From Bacteroidales bacterium UBA4293 (lineage in GTDB: Bacteria; Bacteroidota; Bacteroidia; Bacteroidales; Bacteroidaceae), in contig DGVD01000014.1 of NCBI GenBank assembly GCA_002395835.1, positions 1 through 11,768 of the forward strand: a stretch of DNA of 11,768 nt. The letters run 5' to 3'. The position numbers and the translations under genes were made by a program. Numbering within the stretch: position 1 is the first letter of the stretch; each line of letters begins with the position of its first letter. Under the pieces are notes generated by a model. It did not search any database and had not been told where the DNA came from. It saw only the letters and a program-made list of their open reading frames with translations. Shown one piece after another: positions 1-6,063 of the stretch.

Positions 1-33
1 AGTCAACTTTTTTTAGGCTAAGACAGCTGCTTT

Positions 34-77
34 TCTCAAATTGTACCTGTCCCCACTTGAGAATGTCCCCATTTGAG
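34..77. repeat. degenerate REP/RAYT-end-like motif with a short tandem repeat
   Basis: Two imperfect copies of a 14-base unit (tgtccccacttgag at 48-61, tgtccccatttgag at 64-77, one difference) lie 16 bases apart. On the opposite strand they read as GGGGACA-containing units next to a CTCAAA/TTTGAG inverted pair (35-40 and 72-77). The word acctgtcccca (45-55) also occurs in the large palindrome at 10616-10715. GGGGACAGGT-type words are common at the ends of Y1 (IS200-like, RAYT) transposase genes and in REP elements, so this may be the edge of such an element lying to the left. The family link is recalled rather than searched. Confidence 0.35.
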
Positions 78-78
78 C

Positions 79-111
79 AAAAAAATACAGCCCTGTTTCA
101 CAACAGAACTG
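79..111 (-). terminator. intrinsic terminator, minus strand
   Basis: Read on the minus strand, cagttctgtt (111-102) pairs with aacagggctg (97-88) to give a 10-bp stem with two G-U pairs and a GUGA loop, followed within three bases by a run of seven U (85-79). This is a standard Rho-independent terminator. It would end the recombinase transcript, whose gene stops about 100 bases upstream, and also any transcript from the promoter at 155-184. Its stem and tail resemble the two terminators near 10061-10096 and 10189-10224. Confidence 0.75.
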
Positions 112-149
112 CATCCATACCTAAATTCTAAATTTTCAATTTTCTTTCT
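79..149 (-). ncRNA. candidate short RNA or attenuated leader (about 70 nt)
   Basis: A well-formed Bacteroidetes promoter (155-184) points left and the terminator at 79-111 follows it, so the predicted transcript is only about 70 nt. It contains one tiny frame of six codons starting with the ATG at 119-117 (MDAVLL) that ends inside the terminator stem. It could be a stand-alone small RNA, or the leader of a gene left of the window with the hairpin acting as an attenuator. No RNA family is recognised. The promoter and hairpin are seen in the sequence; the transcript is inferred. Confidence 0.3.
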
Positions 150-154
150 CGCTG

Positions 155-184
155 CAAAGGTACGCTTTATTTCTGAACTGCAAA
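155..184 (-). promoter_or_regulatory. Bacteroidetes-type promoter, minus strand
   Basis: On the minus strand the sequence has TTTG (184-181), an 18-base spacer and TACCTTTG (162-155), matching the Bacteroidetes housekeeping sigma pattern TTTG-N19-TAnnTTTG closely. Transcription would start near 149 and run left. It lies downstream of the recombinase stop codon, so it does not drive that gene. Confidence 0.65.
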
Positions 185-214
185 ATAAAAAGAGAAATTT
201 GTTTTAGAAATACT

Positions 215-1018
215 TTACCAAGTAATTATTTTATCCACTATGGCTTGTTGTTCGCTGGCAGTACGACGGAGATAGATGCGTGTGGTTTCAATGCTTTCAT
301 GCCCCATCAAATCGGCAAGCAAAGAAATATCATTGAATTTTTCCAAGAAGTTCTTTGCATACCTATGCCGGAATGAATGAGGATAAACCACTTTAGGGTT
401 CAATCCGTATTTCAATGCAAAATTCTTCAGTTGCTGTGCAATGCCTCGTGTAGTAATTCGCTCCCCAAACCTATTGAGGAACAAGTAACCACTTTCCCTT
501 TTGCCAGCATGAATCCAAACTAAAGCTTCATCCCTTAGTTTCTTAGGAATGAATAAACGCCTAACCTTTCCCCCTTTGGTGTAAATATCGTAGTACCCCA
601 CATGTATATGTTCCACTTTAAGCTGAATCAGTTCGCTCACTCTGGCTCCTGTAGCTGCAAGGAAACGAACCACAAAGTACCACTCCAGATTATTCTCCCT
701 CTTTAGCTTATTCTTCAAGAACGTGTAATCCGCATTGCTGATGACATTTTCCAGATAGGTCCGCTGCTGCACTTTTACAGATTTCAACCGCAATCGAGGT
801 TTTTGCAGATACTCCAAATACTTGTTCAATGCCTGAATTCGCAAGTTTACGGTCTTAGGTTTGAATGTTTCAATGAGATAAGTTTTGTAAAGAAGCAAGT
901 TCTTTTTGTTCAATTCTTTGTGTTTAGAATGAAAGTCATTTACAGCATAGATGTATGCTGAAACCGTGTTCTTCGCCATATTGGAATGGGTCAGATAGTC
1001 TTTAAATTTTTCTACCAT
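215..1018 (-). CDS. tyrosine recombinase (hsdS shufflon invertase)
   Basis: Site-specific recombinase of the phage integrase/XerCD family, about 267 aa. The first ~85 residues form a SAM-like core-binding domain (the segment with SNMAKNTVSAYI). The catalytic domain shows the full set of active-site residues: Arg126 (ATGARVSEL), Lys151 in the TKGGK beta-hairpin, His214-x-x-Arg217 (PHSFRH), His240 (LMGHES) and the nucleophile Tyr249 (TRIYLR). The ATG at 1018 is preferred because it begins where the family core begins; an in-frame ATG at 1057 would add 13 residues (MGIFPNLTLNTFI), and neither start has a clear ribosome binding site. The gene ends the window's hsd locus, immediately beside the outer inverted repeat at 1089, the usual place for recombinases that shuffle Bacteroidales hsdS genes. 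Its role in inversion is inferred from position. No TAnnTTTG box was found in the short gap before it. Confidence 0.92.
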   Translation of the reverse strand: MVEKFKDYLTHSNMAKNTVSAYIYAVNDFHSKHKELNKKNLLLYKTYLIETFKPKTVNLRIQALNKYLEYLQKPRLRLKSVKVQQRTYLENVISNADYTFLKNKLKRENNLEWYFVVRFLAATGARVSELIQLKVEHIHVGYYDIYTKGGKVRRLFIPKKLRDEALVWIHAGKRESGYLFLNRFGERITTRGIAQQLKNFALKYGLNPKVVYPHSFRHRYAKNFLEKFNDISLLADLMGHESIETTRIYLRRTASEQQAIVDKIITW

Positions 1019-1088
1019 GATAAATGTGTTTAATGTTAAATTTGGGAATATCCCCATATCATTATATCATAGTTTTATAGTGTTTTAG

Positions 1089-1142
1089 TTCCTATTATGA
1101 GAAGTTCGCAGATGGGAAGGTGGTTTGTATAGATGAGGAGAT
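1089..1142 (+). repeat. outer inverted repeat IR1, left copy (54 bp)
   Basis: This segment equals the reverse complement of 4320-4373 except for C at 1107 versus T on the coding strand at 4355, which is a synonymous Phe change. The exact core is 35 bp (1108-1142). It encodes the residues SYYEKFADGKVVCIDEE just before TRD1. The left edge lies 31 bases from the longer recombinase start (1057) and 70 bases from the preferred one (1018). Confidence 0.9.
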
Positions 1143-1875
1143 TCCGTTTGAGATTCCGGAAAGTTGGGAGTGGTGTAGAATAAGTCATCTTTTCCTTCAT
1201 GCAAGTGGAAAACAGCAAAGTAGTAGTAACAACGGAAATGGAACGCCACAAAAATTCATAACTACTTCAAATCTTTATTGGGGAAGATTTGTCCTTGAAA
1301 ATATAAAGGTCATGAATTTTACTGATGAAGAAATTAGAAATTGTTCTGCTACAAAAGGAGATTTGCTAGTATGTGAGGGGGGCGCTGGATATGGACGTTC
1401 TGCAATATGGAATAAAGATTATGATATATGTCTTCAAAATCATATTCATAGGCTTCGCCCCATAATTGATGGTATATGCGAATATGTTTATCATTTTATA
1501 TATCTTTTGAAAGAAAGTAACCAGCTTGCTTCTGTTGGAACAGCGATGCCCGGATTATCTGCCAATCGCCTTAAAGAACTGTTACTCCCCTTACCTCCAT
1601 ATGAAGAACAAAGACGCATAGTTTCCAGATTAGAAGAGGCCATTCCATATGTTGAACAATATAGCAAAACAGAAGAAACTCTTTCACTTCTCAATGTAGA
1701 TATAAGAGGTTGTTTAAAGAAAAGCATATTGCAAGAAGCTATTCAAGGGAAACTTGTGTTCCAAGACCCAAATGATGAGCCTGCATCCATTCTTCTTCAA
1801 CGTATTAAAGAAGAAAAACTTCGGCTTGTCAAGGAAGGCAAATTGAAGAAGAAGGACGTTATTGACAGCATCATC

Positions 1876-1898
1876 TACAAAGGTGACGATAACAAGTA
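1876..1898 (+). repeat. inner inverted repeat IR2, left copy (23 bp, exact)
   Basis: Identical to the reverse complement of 3558-3580. It encodes YKGDDNKY at the junction between the central conserved region and TRD2, in the same frame in both copies. Recombination here would move TRD2b (1899-2475) into the expressed gene. Confidence 0.88.
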
Positions 1899-2455
1899 CT
1901 TCGAGAAGAAAGGAAAAGAAGTTTCTTGTATTGATGAAGAAATACCTTTCGAAATACCAGATTCATGGACTTGGACTAGGCTTTCTATTGTAGCTGACAT
2001 ATATACAGGCAATAGCATTAGTGAGACAGAGAAAAAATTAAAATTTACTAATGTTACAGGGCGTTATTATATCGGAACCAAAGATGTTGGATTTGACAAC
2101 AAAGTTAATTATGTTAATGGAGTAGCAATTCCGAAGCAATATGAAAATGATTTTAGAATTGCTCCTAATCATTCCATTTTGATGTGTATTGAAGGAGGTA
2201 GTGCTGGTAGAAAAATAGCAATATTAAACCAAGACGTATGTTTTGGTAATAAACTATGTTGCTTCTCTCCATTTGTAGATATGGAGAAATACATCTACTA
2301 CTATTTGCAGTCACCATCTTTCATTGATATGTTTAACGGAAATAAGACAGGAATAATTGGTGGTGTAAGCATTGCTAAAGTGAAAGAAATCTTAATACCG
2401 ATTCCTCCAAAAGAAGAAATGAAAAGAATTATTGGTAAGATTGATGAGTTTGTAG

Positions 2456-2475
2456 CAAGTATTATGAGCAGATAG
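2456..2475 (+). repeat. inner inverted repeat IR3, left copy (20 bp, exact)
   Basis: Identical to the reverse complement of 3544-3563. In the frame of the downstream cassette (codons from 2457) it encodes KYYEQI, as in the expressed gene. In the frame of the upstream cassette the same bases encode SIMSR followed by the TAG stop. One site is therefore both the recombination point for TRD2c and the end of TRD2b. Confidence 0.85.
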
Positions 2476-3056
2476 GGAAAGAAGTAGTTGATATTACAGA
2501 AGATATACCATTTGATATACCTGATGGATGGTATTGGATTCGTCTGAGATCTATCTGCACAATCTTTACAGGTGCTACATTTAAAAAAGAAGACGCAAGC
2601 ACTGATAGGCAAGGTGTAAGAATTTTACGAGGTGGAAATATTCTCCCATTTGAAATAAAATTCAAAGAAGATGATATTTTTCTACCCTGCAATTATGTAA
2701 AAGAGAACATATTACTCCAAAAAAATGATATAGTTACGCCTGCAGTAACTAGTTTAGTAAATATTGGTAAAATGGCACGTGTTAAGGAAACTCTGTCAAA
2801 TGTTACAGTTGGAGGATTTGTTTTTATAATAAGGCTTTTCTATTCAAATGATTGGTTATCTCAATATATTCTAGCACTTATGAGTTCCCCAACAATAATA
2901 GAATATATGAAGTCTATTACCAATAAATCAGGACAAGCATTTTATAATATCGGAAGGGAAAGGTTTGCAACAACATTATTACCAATACCTCCACTTGCTG
3001 AACAAATAAGAATTGTAAATCAAATAGAAAAGATATTCAGTGAGATAAAGGGCTAA
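2457..3056 (+). pseudogene. hsdS: silent hsdS cassette, lone TRD2c
   Basis: A third alternative C-terminal half of HsdS with no promoter, no conserved N-terminal part and no credible start. The frame is open from 2448, begins with KYYEQI from IR3, and continues as one uninterrupted reading frame through IPFDIPDGWYW, which is the typical start of a TRD, to the conserved tail PPLAEQIRIV and the TAA at 3054-3056. An ATG at 2772 lies in the middle of the domain, so the piece starting there is not an independent gene. About 199 codons, the length of one TRD plus its tail. It faces the expressed hsdS tail to tail, with the stop codons overlapping. Inversion between 2456-2475 and 3544-3563 would attach it to the active TRD1. 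Confidence 0.87.
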
Positions 3057-3069
3057 ATGCCCTTTATCT
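3043..3069. terminator. palindrome spanning the two convergent hsdS stop codons
   Basis: The 11-base arm agataaagggc (3043-3053) pairs exactly with gccctttatct (3059-3069) around the loop taaat. The plus-strand TAA (3054-3056) and the minus-strand TAG (3055-3053) share bases in or beside the loop. It could serve as a short bidirectional terminator for whichever cassette is expressed, but neither side has a strong U-run, so termination is uncertain. Both facing genes end with the codons for IKG because of this symmetry. Confidence 0.45.
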
Positions 3070-4564
3070 TCTTTGTTATTAGCTCAATTTTTTCAGCAAT
3101 TCTAAATTGCTCTTGATAAGGTGGAATTCCTATTAATAGTGAATAGAAAAACTCTTTATTTAAATGTGGGATAGCTGCACCCTTCTTTGAATTACGCAGT
3201 AAATCTTTATAAAACTGTATGAAGTAAAGAACGTATGGTAAATACATAACTTTGCTTACCCAAAGATGTTTAAATGTACTCCCCATATATCCATCATGAG
3301 GAACAGAAAAAACTTCACCTGAGTTTTCTCCATCTACTAGAATGATATTGTCACCTTTTGTGACAAACTTTCCTTTGTTCAAATGATCACCAGATGATTT
3401 ACCACGAAGATACTTTGCATCAAGGCAAATATAGTTCCCCTCTTTCTTTTCACCATCCATAAGCCTACAAATATGTGAAAGTCTAACCACTTCCCATGTA
3501 TCAGGGAATGTGTAATCAGTATCTATTTGAAGAACTTTTTCTTCTATCTGCTCATAATACTTGTTATCGTCACCTTTGTAAATAAGGGAACCATCTACGT
3601 CTTTCTTCCTCAATTTACCCTCTTTGACAAGACGTAGCTTCTCTTCCTTGATGTGTTGGAGAAGAGAGGATGCTGGCTCGTCTGAACAATTTTGAGGAAC
3701 AAGTCTACCTTGTATGGCTTCTTGTAATATAGATTTTTTTAAACTATTATCAATTGATTCGTTCAATTTTTCTAAACGTATTTGACATTTACCATATTTG
3801 TCAATGAAAGGAAGAAGTTGTTTTGTTTTATCAACAATTCTTATTTGCTCTGAGTATGGTGGAATCGCAATAATGTAAGTTCTAAAGTCCGCAAGATTTA
3901 CGTGAGTAACTGTTGTTCCACTAGAGTTGGCAACAAGAGATTTTTGTGATAAAGGTGAAAGAATATAATATGCTAAATAATAAGGGTTTATATATTTGAT
4001 AAAAGGGCGAACAAGTACAGTCCTTTGTCCGAGACATACCCTTTCTTCTTCTATGACAGCAATATTTCCTGCAGGTGCTTCACGTGCAAATATCAAATCA
4101 TGGTGTTGAGGAGTTGCACGGGAATTCCTCTTTTTATATATTTCCTCACAAACTCTATGAACTCCATTAAGTTCAAGCTTTGCAAAACCGATATTAGGAG
4201 TCCTAACTAAAGGGTAGCCATAACCTTCATCAGGAGCAGTTGAATGAGGACAATCTTCTATAAGATAGCATATACCATTTAATCTACACCATTCCCACCC
4301 TGCAGGTATCTCAAATGGTATCTCCTCATCTATACAAACCACCTTCCCATCTGCAAACTTCTCATAATAGGAATTGTCGTCACCACGGTAAATGATAGAT
4401 TCTTTCTTGTCCTTCTTTATTTTTCCTTCTTTAACCAGACGTGCTTTCTCTGCCCTGATTTTTTCTAACAGGACTGATGCGGGTTCATCGTTAGGGTCTT
4501 GGGGCACCAGTTTACCTTGAATGGCCCATTGGAGTATGCTATTTTTAAGTTGCTTTCCGGTCAT
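3053..4564 (-). CDS. hsdS: type I restriction-modification specificity subunit HsdS (expressed copy)
   Basis: The subunit that gives the HsdM/HsdR complex its bipartite DNA target, 503 aa. The layout is conserved helix, TRD1, conserved helix, TRD2: residues 1-75 (LKNSILQWAIQGKLV, then charged helix and YRGDDNSYYEKF), TRD1 about 80-245 (from IPFEIPAGWEWCRL to PPYSEQIRIV), conserved repeat about 265-340 (LKKSILQEAIQGRLV to YKGDDNKYYEQI), TRD2 about 345-485 (to PPYQEQFRIA). This order is a circular permutation of the textbook TRD1-CR-TRD2-CR order. The ATG at 4564 starts 4 bases after the Doc-like gene stop, so it belongs to the operon. Only the first ~64 residues (4374-4564) lie outside the invertible region; the rest can be replaced from the silent cassettes. 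IR2 and IR3 overlap in this copy into one composite site (3544-3580). Confidence 0.95.
   Translation of the reverse strand: MTGKQLKNSILQWAIQGKLVPQDPNDEPASVLLEKIRAEKARLVKEGKIKKDKKESIIYRGDDNSYYEKFADGKVVCIDEEIPFEIPAGWEWCRLNGICYLIEDCPHSTAPDEGYGYPLVRTPNIGFAKLELNGVHRVCEEIYKKRNSRATPQHHDLIFAREAPAGNIAVIEEERVCLGQRTVLVRPFIKYINPYYLAYYILSPLSQKSLVANSSGTTVTHVNLADFRTYIIAIPPYSEQIRIVDKTKQLLPFIDKYGKCQIRLEKLNESIDNSLKKSILQEAIQGRLVPQNCSDEPASSLLQHIKEEKLRLVKEGKLRKKDVDGSLIYKGDDNKYYEQIEEKVLQIDTDYTFPDTWEVVRLSHICRLMDGEKKEGNYICLDAKYLRGKSSGDHLNKGKFVTKGDNIILVDGENSGEVFSVPHDGYMGSTFKHLWVSKVMYLPYVLYFIQFYKDLLRNSKKGAAIPHLNKEFFYSLLIGIPPYQEQFRIAEKIELITKKIKGI
3544..3563 (-). repeat. inner inverted repeat IR3, right copy
   Basis: Exact inverted partner of 2456-2475, inside the expressed hsdS at the start of TRD2 (KYYEQI). 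It overlaps IR2 by six bases (3558-3563), so the expressed gene carries a fused 37-bp site of which each silent TRD2 holds only one part. Confidence 0.85.
3558..3580 (-). repeat. inner inverted repeat IR2, right copy
   Basis: Exact inverted partner of 1876-1898, encoding YKGDDNKY in the expressed hsdS at the end of the central conserved region. Inversion here keeps the frame and swaps TRD2a for TRD2b. Confidence 0.88.
4320..4373 (-). repeat. outer inverted repeat IR1, right copy
   Basis: Inverted partner of 1089-1142 with one synonymous mismatch at 4355. It sits in the expressed hsdS between the constant N-terminus and TRD1. Past position 4320 the two copies still resemble each other at the protein level (IPFEIP) but differ at several third-position bases, so the recombining identity ends here. 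Confidence 0.9.
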
Positions 4565-4568
4565 AACA

Positions 4569-5036
4569 TTATTCTACGTCTATTATTCCCAATTTTCCTT
4601 GATTCATTGCCTTGGCAATTTCTATCTTCAGTTCTTCATCATAATCTACACCGTTCATAAAGGCCGTAATTATGCGCAAGAGTAAATCTTGGTCGATATG
4701 AGATGCAGCTATGTGATAGACAATAGCCTCAAACTGCCTCATAAAAATACAAGCTTCCCAAGGATAGCCATTCTTATGCAAAAAATAAGTCCCTAAGGTC
4801 AGTGCAATACGTTTGTTGCCATCATTGAAAAAGTGACCTGAACAGAAACTATATACAAGATAAGTCAGTTTGTGTGTGAAGGTAGGATAATACTCATCAT
4901 TCTGAATGAACTCTAGAGTGGAGGAAATACCACCTTCATCTCTGATGCCTTCAAAACCTCCTTCACTGGCATCTATCATCTTATGATATACTTCCAGAGC
5001 CTCGGTGTAATCGATGTATTTTATCTCACTCATCAT
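4569..5036 (-). CDS. Doc-type Fic-fold protein (putative toxin/kinase)
   Basis: A 155-aa protein of the Fic/Doc superfamily. The active-site motif is HFFNDGNKR at residues 68-76, preceded by the GxRDEGGI segment (about 30-37) typical of the death-on-curing subgroup. As in P1 Doc, the residue after Asn is Lys (GNK) where AMP-transferring Fic enzymes have Gly (GNG); Doc of P1 phosphorylates EF-Tu. A kinase-like activity is therefore more likely than AMPylation, but the target is unknown. Length is a little above that of P1 Doc (about 126 aa), with a C-terminal extension of charged helix. The start ATG (5036) overlaps the end of the upstream DNA-binding protein gene by 11 bases, so the two are translationally coupled, and hsdS follows 4 bases later. 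No small Phd-like antitoxin is visible; the upstream HTH protein is the only candidate partner. Confidence 0.85.
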   Translation of the reverse strand: MMSEIKYIDYTEALEVYHKMIDASEGGFEGIRDEGGISSTLEFIQNDEYYPTFTHKLTYLVYSFCSGHFFNDGNKRIALTLGTYFLHKNGYPWEACIFMRQFEAIVYHIAASHIDQDLLLRIITAFMNGVDYDEELKIEIAKAMNQGKLGIIDVE

Positions 5037-6045
5037 CTTCGGCTTGTTTTAGGCGTTTTAAAACATCCTTGTTCTCTGATAATATGTTGTCGAAATCTAC
5101 AGATTGATCTCCGATGAAACGCTCGAACTCTTCAGGGGTAACTGCCTTTAGGTATTCTGCTATGTTTCCATGATAGGCATCTCGAAAACTAAAATCACGT
5201 GAAGCCATCTTAGTCCTTGCATCGTTAAGGTACGGCTTTTGCATCGGATGTTCTGCCAATTCGTTTACAATTAGTTCCACCTCATCAACAGTCAATTTCA
5301 CTCCGCGTTTCTCTTTGTAGCGTTTTTGTATAGCTGCACCCACTCCGTTTTCAAATGAAGAAATAACAAGCAACACTTCTGCATATAAAGTGTGTCGAAC
5401 ATTGTCCTTCGTATCTAAACTGAGAATCTCTCTGTATTCTTTAGCATTTTCTTTGAATACAGCTTTGTAGATGAAATCTGTTATTTGAGCATATTTATAG
5501 GTGTGATGTCCATCCACACACTGATTAATAGCTGCAGTAAGGTTCTTGCGGTAATTTTCTTCTGTAATGGCAGCTGGTATATAGTTTATATCCCTACGAT
5601 TTATATACTTAGTGCCACCTCCTGTTTTTTCGTGGATTGTTGCAATGACCAAGTCAAGAATCAAGCTTCTTAATTCTTTAGCTTTCTCACTTTCAGTCAA
5701 CAGCATTCCAATGTTTAAAAAAGCTCTGAAATTAAAGAGTCCCAACTGGGTAGTTTTGCTCGCCTCATTTATAAGGTGAGCAAATTGTAACTTAAACTCT
5801 TTCAGCGATTTGCCCTTACATAAAAAATATCCATTATGCTTTAGTTCATCGCCATTCGTGAATAGATATCTATCTATAGTTGAAACATCTACTTCATAGA
5901 AATCTGCTACCATCTTTTTGGTAAAACGATATTCTCCATCGAATAACAACCCAGAAATATCTAAATGCTCCTGAATCTTATCTAGAGCAAAGCGGTTATT
6001 GAGAACATTCTGACGTTCTATGTTCGATACCGTCAAGTCTTTCAT
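5026..6045 (-). CDS. RhuM/antirepressor-like DNA-binding protein
   Basis: A 339-aa soluble protein. The N-terminal third has a helix-turn-helix-like stretch at about 41-62 (FTKKMVADFYEVDVSTIDRY) followed by a GDEL...GYFLCKG hairpin and the helical segment NFRAFLNIGMLLTESEKAKELR (about 105-126), an order seen in RhuM-type proteins and phage antirepressors (Bro-N/Rha/KilA-like). The C-terminal two thirds are mostly helical and charged; I recognise no enzyme motif there. RhuM-type genes are often found inside type I restriction operons, and the function is unknown. It lies 18 bases after hsdM and overlaps the Doc-like gene, so it is part of the operon. It could regulate the operon, neutralise the Doc-like protein, or be a defence cofactor; all three are inferences. 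Confidence 0.7.
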   Translation of the reverse strand: MKDLTVSNIERQNVLNNRFALDKIQEHLDISGLLFDGEYRFTKKMVADFYEVDVSTIDRYLFTNGDELKHNGYFLCKGKSLKEFKLQFAHLINEASKTTQLGLFNFRAFLNIGMLLTESEKAKELRSLILDLVIATIHEKTGGGTKYINRRDINYIPAAITEENYRKNLTAAINQCVDGHHTYKYAQITDFIYKAVFKENAKEYREILSLDTKDNVRHTLYAEVLLVISSFENGVGAAIQKRYKEKRGVKLTVDEVELIVNELAEHPMQKPYLNDARTKMASRDFSFRDAYHGNIAEYLKAVTPEEFERFIGDQSVDFDNILSENKDVLKRLKQAEDDE

Positions 6046-6063
6046 TTTAATGTAATCAAATCA

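Larger units (their letters stand above)
1090..2475 (+). pseudogene. hsdS: silent hsdS cassette (TRD1b + central conserved region + TRD2b), lacks its 5' end
   Basis: A promoterless, start-less alternative copy of the specificity gene. The frame is open from 1081 after a TAG at 1078-1080 and runs to the TAG at 2473-2475; the first possible start, GTG at 1120, is unlikely to be used. From IR1 on it matches the expressed HsdS layout: IR1-coded lead-in, TRD1b (about 1143-1620, different in sequence from the active TRD1 and ending in the PPYEEQRRIV helix), conserved linker with LKKSILQEAIQGKLV and the acidic/lysine-rich helix (about 1706-1870), IR2, then TRD2b ending in PPKEEMKRII. The missing ~64 N-terminal residues are those encoded by the fixed part of the active gene (4374-4564). 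It should become expressed only after inversion, so it is a storage cassette and not a decayed gene. Its last codons overlap IR3. Confidence 0.88.
1089..4373. other. hsdS: invertible hsdS shufflon region
   Basis: This segment is bounded by the outer 54-bp inverted repeats and contains the silent cassettes on the plus strand and most of the expressed hsdS on the minus strand. Inversion at the outer repeats swaps TRD1 and TRD2 together. Inversion at the 23-bp pair swaps TRD2 for the one in 1899-2475, and at the 20-bp pair for the one in 2476-3056. I followed the reading frame across all three repeat pairs and it is kept in each. Two TRD1 and three TRD2 modules give six combinations, all reachable by serial inversions. 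Phase-variable hsdS arrays of this general kind are known from Bacteroides and streptococci; activity here is inferred. Confidence 0.85.

Noticed and set aside
1044..1054. Operator palindrome gggaatatccc near the recombinase start
   Set aside because: Arms are only four bases and it overlaps the possible upstream start codon; too weak to call a binding site.
2772..3056. Independent small gene of 94 codons
   Set aside because: The ATG lies inside one continuous frame open from 2448; the whole stretch is a TRD cassette without its own start.
1090..3056. hsdS broken by frameshift or assembly error
   Set aside because: The frame change coincides exactly with a 20-bp repeat shared with the expressed gene, and all pieces are open end to end, as expected for storage cassettes.
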